Part shown: positions 57,001 through 64,000 of the stretch, piece after piece
How positions within the stretch are numbered: position 1 is the stretch's first letter
Layout: each line of letters begins with the position of its first letter
DNA from: Amyelois transitella
Lineage: Eukaryota; Arthropoda; Insecta; Lepidoptera; Pyralidae
DNA length: 64,000 nucleotides
Reading direction: 5' to 3'
NCBI RefSeq assembly: GCF_032362555.1
Contig: NC_083526.1
Location: 4,546,001 to 4,610,000 of the forward strand
Translations under genes and position numbers: made by a program
The notes under the pieces: generated by a model
What the model saw: only the letters and a program-made list of their open reading frames with translations
Told to the model about the DNA's origin: nothing
Databases searched by the model: none

Positions 57001-60000
57001 AGATTTTTTAAGGAGCCAATAATAGTGCGCTATAAGAGAGCAGCACACTCCTTCGATGATTCGGCTCATATGAGGGAAGGTTGGTAAAACCATGTGGTGA
57101 AACCGGTGGTGGGATAGTCTTATACTATCGATACCGATTTATGTGTCAGCAAGACAACCAACCAGCCTTTGAACCAGGGTCAGTTCACACCAAGACCAGT
57201 AAAAACATACACATTCGTCACTGAATTTACCCTAAACCGACTTTCACTTCTCCACAACATTACATTCAATAGCAAAGTTGCTGTTGTAGCAAAAAAATAC
57301 ATCACATTTCTGCTAATAAGTCTCACCTTTCATCGGCATATGCGTTTTTGATGTTAATAGGATTCTTCGTCTGTGCAGCCAACCCAGCCACTCCGCGACC
57401 AAAAGGGATCTTTATCTCTTGTGAACGAGCCGTTTTCAATGCCTCATTCAGTTCTGAAAAAAAAAGAAAAGAAACGTTCATTTTTGAAACAATACGCAAG
57501 GGCTTGCGTATGTTACATACTTAGACCGGGGCTTCGTCACCGTGAAATTTATTCAAATACTCTTCCATCGACATTAATATAGGAATAATAATGATAAGTT
57601 TCGTAGTAATCGTAAGATAATCTGGTTGTATTGTATTTCGTATGATTATGTTAATTATTAAGTATGTTAATTATCCGAGTTGAAGTATAAGCTACTTTAT
57701 TTATGTAAATTCCTACTACAGCAAAGTCCGTTATGGCTCATGACTACGACCCTAGAGTTGATAAGTTAGGTTTTTACACGAAGCAATTCCCGTCAGACCT
57801 CATTAATATTATATATAAATACGTAATAATTACGTATCTACGTTGCTAAACGTGGTATTTCAGTTCTGAAAAAAAAACTGAAAGGCTACGTTCAGCTGTA
57901 TAGCTTTTTGATTGAATTGATATTATAAAAATAAATACTAAGTTCTTCTGCTTATAAGTTCTGTCTACTAATAAAAAACTGAAAATATGTGTCAAAAACA
58001 GTAGTGCGAAAAAGATTCAAAACGAACTGTTTAAGGTGTAATATATTGTAACTGTTACGGTCTAAGTTATATTGCATGGAGTAATGGTTTAATGTATGCC
58101 TTTTAGCCTAGAACCTAAGTTTCTCATTTACGATTCTATAGTACCATATAGAACCACATATCTTCTATTTTGCCTAAACACATTATAAAAATAAAAGTTG
58201 CCTTATTTCGCTACAAAACTGCGCAAACTGATTTTAATGATCTGAGGAAAAGTTTGTGACTTGGATTGTTTGTTTGTTTGCAACGGCTTATCTTCGGAAT
58301 ACTGAACTTATCATGATAATTCTTTCATCGTTGATAGGTTAAATCTGCGGGATAGTTATAGACTAATCCTTTTACTATTTTCGAGCCTTGGCTTTGTCTA
58401 CCCCGCGAGGTATAAATATGTGATTATATGTACGTTTATAGGATATGAAGGAAAGGTAAGTAGTTAGTACCATGTAAATGCAAGTATCTCCTTATTTGCC
58501 TTCCAAGTAGCAGCACCTATAAATAAAACTTGCCTTATTTCGCTAGAAAACTGCGCAAACAGATTTAGCGTTTCCTCATGGACGTCTATCTTTACAAACA
58601 CGCCCTCGCAACAGGGGGAACGCAAACACGGCGAAAATAGGAAGCCACATAAATCTATGCTTTGCAAACTACGTCGATTTATGATACCGTTTTACAGAGT
58701 AATAACAGGGGAGTGCGTAGATCATTACATCGCCGTTTTATTGATGCGGCTAAGTACGATGGAGCGTAAACAAATATTGGTACATCTATTTGTTTCGGAA
58801 CTCCGGTGGCCAAGCATAGTATACCTTTATTTTTCTTCTTGGCGAGTCAAGTCTAGTGGATCATTTGGTAAAGACCAGTCTCTTTATACACGAACAAGAC
58901 AATGATTTTATCTTTTTATCATTTCGGTTAACCTCTAGGGTAGAGAGGGAGGGAGTTTAAGACATATACATTATAAACGTTCACAAATTGATGCTGTGTA
59001 TGTCGCTATAAATACAGCATTAGCAGACGCTTCATAATGATCTTTCAGTGTGTCGGTGTGAGGACTTATAAGGCATGATAGTAGGTACGACATAGTCTAG
59101 GAACAACTCATGACAGGAAGACCATTTCTGAGCTGAGGTCCACGCCCGAACAATGTTTTCTTTGAAGCTGTAAAGGTAACCCTTAAATTGTCTTATATTA
59201 TTCCAAATTAAGATTGGCACATTAATGTATAACAGGAGTCAAGTATCTTTTGTAAAAATGATAATGTCTTTAATAAACAACTTTCGGCTGTTAAAATAAG
59301 TTTACAGTCAGTTGAAAATATATTTTGCAATAAGAACGCTATTATATGAGTTATGAATGTGGACGAAGCGAAAGAAGTATGCAGAGATCGTGGCAAGTGG
59401 AAAGAGGTAGTCTCTGCCTACCCCTCCGGGAAAGAGGCGTGATTTTATGTATGTATGTATGTAGAACGCTATGACGATAAACAGAAAAAAGAAGGTAATA
59501 CCATTAAAATATGCTAAAAGTAAATTAAAACATCGACACCTGCCTATGTCATTAGGTTTACTGGGTTTGGCTTTTAATTAGAGCAATTAAATATTTTTGC
59601 GTGACGTTTCGATTACCTTTAAAGGCTCTATACACGTTGCGATTTATCAATGCAACCTACTTTGAATGGAACTGTACAACTAAAGAATATTATTCCCAAG
59701 CAATTTTAAAACGGATAATTATTTTAGAGCCCTTTTTCTCTTTCTTCTGGCGCCTTCGGGAATTTTCGAAATTTGGTATCGAATGTGGCCGAAAGGCTCC
59801 TAGCTAATTAGCCCCGTTACATCCTCATCCCTCAAGGGAAAATCTCTTTGCGCCTTTGACTAGAATTCTGGAATAAGTCATGTTATTACATGACGCGACT
59901 CCTCCTTCGTTCTACCTCCGCAACATTTGCAGGGAAATCTAACCCTATTGGCCCATGGTGAAACATCTAGTTGCCTGAATGATGAGGTCGCTGCGACTTG

Positions 60001-61761
60001 TGTCAGAAGTGAATAGAAGCCTTAATTAGTCACACGACACGCCCCGACACGTCAATAGGTAGGTGCTGTTTAAGGTCGACACCCACGGGAACTTTTGTGT
60101 ACCCACTTTCTGGAACTAAGTTTTGACGTCATTTTTGTTACTAAGTAGGTATTTACAGGGTTTAATTTTTTAACAGATTTAGTTTTTGTACTAGAAATCT
60201 GACAAGGTTGCTGAGGTCAGAAGGGAGACGTTTGGTGTAAATTAGTAGGTACCTGTCTTATTCATTCTAGGATCGTGAACATGGGAGGCCAGGAGGAACC
60301 TTTACAGAGAGAGAAAGACATGAAGACTAAAGTGGCACTAACGTCAAGACACTAGGTACAGTCTACCGCACAATAAGTTACCCTACATGTAACTTATGAT
60401 GCGGTGATAGAGGCGAATTTGCAGTTAATATGCTGTTAACTGCAGTCGGCGTCATAGGAAGCATAGTGAAGTTTTGAGGGAAAAATTCGAGAAATTAACA
60501 CGGGAACAGGATTTTGTGCAGGGGTATTTTAATAATTGTACATACCATCAGAATAAAAGTCTAACAAAAACGTGACTTAAATTATCACAATCAAAACACA
60601 ATGGCGCTTCCAAAACGCAATCATAATTCATTATCATAATTCAATCATTGTCCAAGATTTCATGACTTATTCAATGTTTGTTGGCGACGGCTATATCGTA
60701 ATGTTTTTATTCAATCATCCATTCAATTGCTGACACAATATGTCATCAAACGGATGGTTAATGATGGCCACACGCGATTTCCATTTAAATTTATTTACTG
60801 GTTTTAGTTAGGGATTCGCTTCCGTGAGAATTTCCAAAAAAAAATTATCTAAAACTTTTTCTCCATCTAATTCGACATGATACATTTTCATGCTTGGAAT
60901 CGAATGAATTTATAATTTCGGTACCTAAAGTTTTAAGGGAATCGAAAGTTCCTTATGTTTTGTATAAACTGTGACCCCCAAAACCGACAGGCCTGCATGA
61001 ACAAATACAGATGTGGAATGAAGCGAAAGAAGAATGTAAGGATGGTGGCAAGTGAAAAGATGTAGATCTGCTTTATCCTCCGGGAAACATTTGAGGGATT
61101 TGGAAGACGTGATGTATGTAATCTTCTCTGACCTCAAAACAAATTATTACCATACATACCACCAGAATGCCTTATAGTTAAGAGATAGTAAAAAATGCAG
61201 TTATCAAATTAACGTTTATGAGTAAGTTTCAACTATACATAGACTTAATTGATAATGATTAATTTGGCAAATTTCGATTTTGTGTGTCTACTGTCGGTAG
61301 ATACAATTTCGATACTATAACCTCTATGGTAAGTTTTTGATGTGGCGGCTATTGATTTCATGCCCCTCGATGTCATTAACTAGATTCATGTAGTATTCAC
61401 ATAGTTCACCTGTCTTTTCAAGACTGTTGGCTCTGCCTACCTCGTAACGTAAAATCTTGCTGATGGAATTGAAATTCAAAAAGTAACAGGTTACTAGTCC
61501 ATCGTCTACGAGATTAAAGTCTTAGTTTATTAGCCTTTGCTTTAGTCGCTATTTACTACGCCGATTGATTCCCTGCACTTTACAATAGAACTACTCTATA
61601 TCTTATAAATGGATAAAGTCGTAATCATATGTAATGTATGTACCTGTATGTCGGGTGACGTCGAAGAGTTTAGCCTGCAGGTATCTGTGGGGTGGCATCC
61701 CTTTTGCGAGGAACAGGCTCCCTCTGTCGGCAGATGTGAGCGTGCAGACATTCACCAGGAT
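48094..61761 (-). CDS. Pde6: cGMP phosphodiesterase with two GAF domains and CaaX box, 5'-incomplete
   Basis: Fifteen coding exons on the minus strand: 61761-61644, 57453-57327, 56671-56553, 56267-56002, 55799-55623, 55288-55112, 54661-54536, 54189-54072, 53492-53401, 52721-52398, 51790-51637, 51199-51040, 50458-50238, 49864-49687, 48241-48094; 834 residues, all in phase. Visible residues 1-130 belong to GAF-A ([23 protein letters not shown]); 150-380 to the linker and GAF-B ([26 protein letters not shown]). The catalytic domain spans about 410-730, with metal ligands in YHNWRH (His459) and [10 protein letters not shown] (499-503), [21 protein letters not shown] and the nucleotide-binding glutamine in MQVNFID. 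It ends [12 protein letters not shown], a CaaX box ending in leucine, which predicts geranylgeranylation and membrane attachment as in photoreceptor PDE6. The whole protein most resembles insect Pde6, a cGMP hydrolase. The donor after exon 54661-54536 is GC rather than GT. N-terminal exons lie beyond the right edge. Confidence 0.92.
48343..49105 (-). mobile_element. LINE-like 3' fragment with TTA-repeat tail
   Basis: GC-rich insert in the last Pde6 intron whose minus strand ends GGGTCGTCACGTCCCGACGC and then TTATTATTATTATTA. It shows no long intact frame. Its right-hand (5') end lies directly against the ATT-repeat tail of the element at 49106-49370. Class not recognised. Confidence 0.5.
49106..49370 (-). 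mobile_element. LINE or other retroelement 3' end with ATT-repeat tail
   Basis: Minus-strand frame reads [20 protein letters not shown], then [20 protein letters not shown] and a stop about 10 residues later, followed by an AATAAA and an ATT repeat. Could also be a captured host 3' exon; the polyadenylation signal next to a simple-repeat tail favours a retroelement end. Confidence 0.5.
52975..53372 (+). mobile_element. Helitron-like non-autonomous element
   Basis: Contains TACCGAACGGATCTGAACGA, GGCCATTTATCGAGGACGGC, TATATAACATTACGCTGCAA and CTTGAGGGCTTCAATGATGC, ending GCGGACGAAGTTGCGGGCAC then AGCTAG before T. Longer than the copy at 28966-29230. Its CTAG end lies 26 bp from the donor of Pde6 exon 53492-53401. 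Confidence 0.7.
53785..54008 (-). repeat. SINE-2 copy
   Basis: CTCCTGATTTAATCTCAATTG, ACCATGGATCCTGGATTGGG, CAACCTTTTGTAAACC, CATGGTTGCACATTCAGGCA and TTTTCCTTCACTGTTAGCTC in reversed family order. Confidence 0.7.
57735..57805 (-). repeat. SINE-2 fragment
   Basis: GGTTTTTACACGAAGCAATT and CCCGTCAGACCTC only. Confidence 0.5.
58380..58440 (+). repeat. SINE-1 tail fragment
   Basis: TTGGCTTTGTCTACCCCGCG followed by a degraded tail. Confidence 0.45.
59343..59462 (+). mobile_element. RTE LINE 3' end with target duplication
   Basis: Plus-strand frame [20 protein letters not shown] then AYPSGKEA and stop, identical in protein to the end of the RTE at 13976-15453, followed by the TATG tail. Flanked by a 10-bp direct repeat AGAACGCTAT at 59333-59342 and 59463-59472. 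A severely 5'-truncated but young insertion in a Pde6 intron. Confidence 0.88.
59800..59990 (-). repeat. SINE-2 copy, diverged
   Basis: TTAGCCCCGTTACATCCTCA, CATGACGCGACTCCTCC, CCGCAACATTTGCAGGGAAA and ATCTAGTTGCCTGAATG. Confidence 0.55.
60195..60345 (+). repeat. SINE-2 fragment
   Basis: AAGGTTGCTGAGGTCAGAAG and ATTCTAGGATCGTGAACATG in family order. Confidence 0.45.
61005..61125 (+). mobile_element. RTE LINE 3' end, decayed
   Basis: ATGAAGCGAAAGAAGAATGT, GGTGGCAAGTGAAAAGATGT and CCTCCGGGAAACATT follow the RTE 3' end but with frameshifts and substitutions. Confidence 0.6.
61405..61600. repeat. Two SINE-1 pieces in opposite orientation
   Basis: CTTTTCAAGACTGTTGGCTC (plus) is followed by ATGGAATTGAAATTCAAAAAG and GCCTTTGCTTTAGTCGCTAT (minus). 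Probably an inversion junction or two insertions. Confidence 0.5.
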
Positions 61762-63024
61762 CTGAAGAGAATTTAGATTTGATCAAAATATATCATCTAA
61801 CCCAAGTTTATACTTCCGATTAGACTGACTGACATATCAACGCGCAACCCAAATCGCTGGATTTAAAATCCCTATGTGGCCAAGGGGAGGATAACCCGAA
61901 ATTCTCGCGGGAACGAAAATTTATGGGATTTTTACTCTAATTATATATATTTGAGTTCTTATATAAATACGAGTAAGTGCCTATGTATATATGTTTTGTA
62001 ACGACATACCTCTCTTTTATAATATGATAGATAAAGGAAACAATAAGATAACTGTACCTCCTTTGGGCATCAAAATAAGTTGTTTTCAAGATAGCAACCT
62101 TGACGTTTTGTATTATAAAAAAATAAATAAGTTTAATAGACAACATGCCGCCCACCAAAAGAACTTAAGGTCCTTTTTCTAACCCAATAGCAAGTATTAC
62201 TTATACAAACGAAAAATAGGTATGTAAGTTTTAAGGTTAGGTAGGCATTGTGTTTATAAAATTGTCAGTTACCTCGTTCGATCAAATTAACATAGTACGT
62301 CTATGCCTACCTCGCCTTTTTATGTAAATACTGAAAAAGATAAATGGTAAATTATTCTAAGTAGGTAATATTTGGATCCAACACGAAAATACGTCTACAA
62401 ACATACATATATTTGGCGGCAACGCCCCAAATGGGGCTTATCATTTCGTACATAATATTATGTCATTTGTAACATGGCTGAGATGGTAACTTGCCTTCGC
62501 GTGTAGTTATCCAGTTCCTTAAGTAACAAAATAAAATACAGTGTAAACATTTATCACGTCTTCAATTTATTAAATTTGCTACAATTTTAATTGAGTTACA
62601 GAATACGAACAAGGCTCCGCGCGCTTAGTAAAAAAAATCTCTTGAATTATGGTTCCCGTGGGAATTTCCAAGAATTCCTTCTCTACATAAAAAAAACATT
62701 CATCTAAAATATTTAACCTCTGATCCCAGCGGTTTGGGGTGAGCGTTGATAAAAATATGTTATTTACACATATAAACTCATTACTCTATTTATTAAAACA
62801 AAACTGCATCATAATACGTTGTGTAGTTTTAAAGATCCAAGCATACATACATACAGACATCATACATAGGAACAGACGCGCAAAGCGACTTTGTATTATA
62901 CTATGAAGTGATAGTGATACAATATAACTTTAAAACAGGGAAAGAGGATTATTATATTTTTCCCATATTACACTTACCAAGTTTTGAAAGAACCCTGTTT
63001 CTATTTTTTGACAAGATAATGAAC

Positions 63025-63110
63025 TAGCTAAACGTGGCCATTCAGTCTTTTCAAGACTGTTGGCTCTGTCTACCCCGCAAGGGATATAGACGTGACGATA
63101 TGTATGTAAT
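63025..63110 (+). repeat. SINE-1 3'-half
   Basis: GCTAAACGTGGCCATTCAGT, CCCGCAAGGGATATAGACGT and a short tail. Confidence 0.65.
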
Positions 63111-63512
63111 GTACTAGGTAATGTAGGTTTATGTCTTATGAAAAAATTAAAAAAAAATCTGTGCACGAGTCCAATTCTGTCACAACAGATTACTTAGAAT
63201 TTATTTTTAATTTTATTATGTAATTGTTATCTTGCATGCTTCTAAACCACCCATTGTATTAAGTAACGTCTGTTTCCTCTTTATTTTACTTTGCCATCTA
63301 AAAGTTAGACGTACAACGAGTAAATGAAATACACAGTACCGCAGTGAAACTTCAGCGCCAACTATTACTTTAGTTGTAGGTATTATTGTTTCGGTCGTAG
63401 TATATTGTAGGTCATGTATAATACCAGTCTATATCTCCAATAATATTAAGTAAATATTTTGACAGTTATTATTTTGAGCATCCATACTAGCCTAGGCAGC
63501 AAAGAAAAAACA

Positions 63513-63680
63513 TAGAATAGAATAGATTTATTTTCAAAATTGGATACAAGGTATCACTTATTGACGTCACATCACTTATATCTACTATCGCTTCCAAAGC
63601 GCATGTGCAGAAGAAGTAGCGGAACAAACTACACTGCAGCATTTTCATCGAACATCAATTTACAAATATATGTACGCATA
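63513..63680 (-). repeat. LINE-tail family (LT) copy
   Basis: Starts AGAATAGAATAGATTTATTT and contains TATTGACGTCACATCACTTA and AACAAACTACACTGCAGCAT. Confidence 0.7.
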
Positions 63681-63724
63681 TATTATGTAGTATGTTACAT
63701 AGTATGTGCCAGTTGCTTCTTTGT

Positions 63725-63925
63725 CTAGATTCTAAGTGGGTGGGGAAAGGCTATTATTACATTGGGGTTCTTCCTTTAGGCGATGATCTAGTAAGCAGTC
63801 ACTATATGAATCTCAATTCCATCAATAAGCCATACAGCTGAACGTAGCCTTCCAATCTTTTTGAGATTGTTGGCTCTGTCTATTACGCAAGGAATAAAAC
63901 GTGATTATATCTATGTATGTATGCA
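63725..63925 (+). repeat. SINE-1 copy, diverged
   Basis: TTTAGGCGATGATCTAGTAA, CAGCTGAACGTAGCCTTCCA, GATTGTTGGCTCTGTCTATT and a TATG tail. Confidence 0.65.
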
Positions 63926-64000
63926 TCTGGATACACTTAGAATAAAGGTTCTGTTTCCTAGAACATAAGGTTCATAATTATTCTGATCTATTCTTAGCAA

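Larger units (their letters stand above)
61762..64000. other. Pde6 intron or upstream region to the window edge
   Basis: No further GAF or other Pde6 coding exon could be supported here, so the rest of the gene should lie beyond 64000. Contains two SINE-1 copies and an LT copy. Confidence 0.5.

Noticed and set aside
62930-63166. Minus-strand 78-codon frame as an upstream Pde6 exon
   Set aside because: Most of it is a reversed SINE-1 copy and the sequence shows no GAF or PDE features.

Overview
The window is insect nuclear DNA, almost certainly from a moth or butterfly. It is AT-rich, the genes are split into short exons with GT-AG introns, the introns are full of short interspersed elements, and the repeats are of lepidopteran types: an RTE-type LINE with a TATG-repeat tail, SINEs sharing that tail, and Helitron-like elements ending in a GCGGACGAAGTCGCGG hairpin plus CTAG. 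I found no bacterial-type operons, CRISPR arrays or phage genes. All gene models were assembled by hand from splice sites and reading phase, and every internal junction keeps phase.

Layout. At about 2.4-4.8 kb (minus) are the first two coding exons of a FAHD2-like fumarylacetoacetate hydrolase-family enzyme; its other exons are not visible. At 5.7-6.4 kb (minus) is mitochondrial ribosomal protein bL35m. It is divergent from, and 419 bp away from, the start of a complete 18-exon gene for the MICOS subunit Mic60/mitofilin (6.8-19.8 kb, plus, 708 aa). A second, strongly diverged Mic60 paralogue (23.2-34.3 kb, plus, 17 exons, 685 aa) follows in tandem and keeps most exon lengths and all matching intron phases. 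A complete CYP4-clan cytochrome P450 lies at 37.0-42.6 kb (plus, 10 exons, 496 aa). The right third (48.1-61.8 kb, minus) holds the last 15 coding exons of a GAF-domain cGMP phosphodiesterase of the Pde6/PDE5-6-11 group, ending in a CaaX prenylation box; its 5' exons lie beyond the right edge.

The most striking features are the two Mic60 genes and their tandem repeats. Copy A carries a roughly 92-bp array that begins inside its last codons and copies the stop-codon segment about 14 times, each unit holding a long palindrome and an E-box. Copy B independently has a 13-bp array directly after its stop. Copy A also has a 22-bp minisatellite starting 18 nt after a splice donor. Three of the genes (bL35m and both Mic60 copies), and probably the FAHD2-like gene, encode mitochondrial proteins; I see no evidence that they form one regulated unit beyond the bL35m/Mic60-A shared promoter region.

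Repeats: one recent 5'-truncated RTE insertion with a perfect 13-bp target duplication in a Mic60-A intron, several RTE 3' ends, about 25 copies of an RTE-tailed short element (called SINE-1 here), about 15 copies of a second tRNA-headed family (SINE-2), a third tRNA SINE (SINE-3), a LINE-tail family (LT), Helitron-like elements, and two nested LINE 3' ends in the last Pde6 intron. These family names are mine. Repeat boundaries are approximate (about 10-20 bp) unless a target duplication is given.
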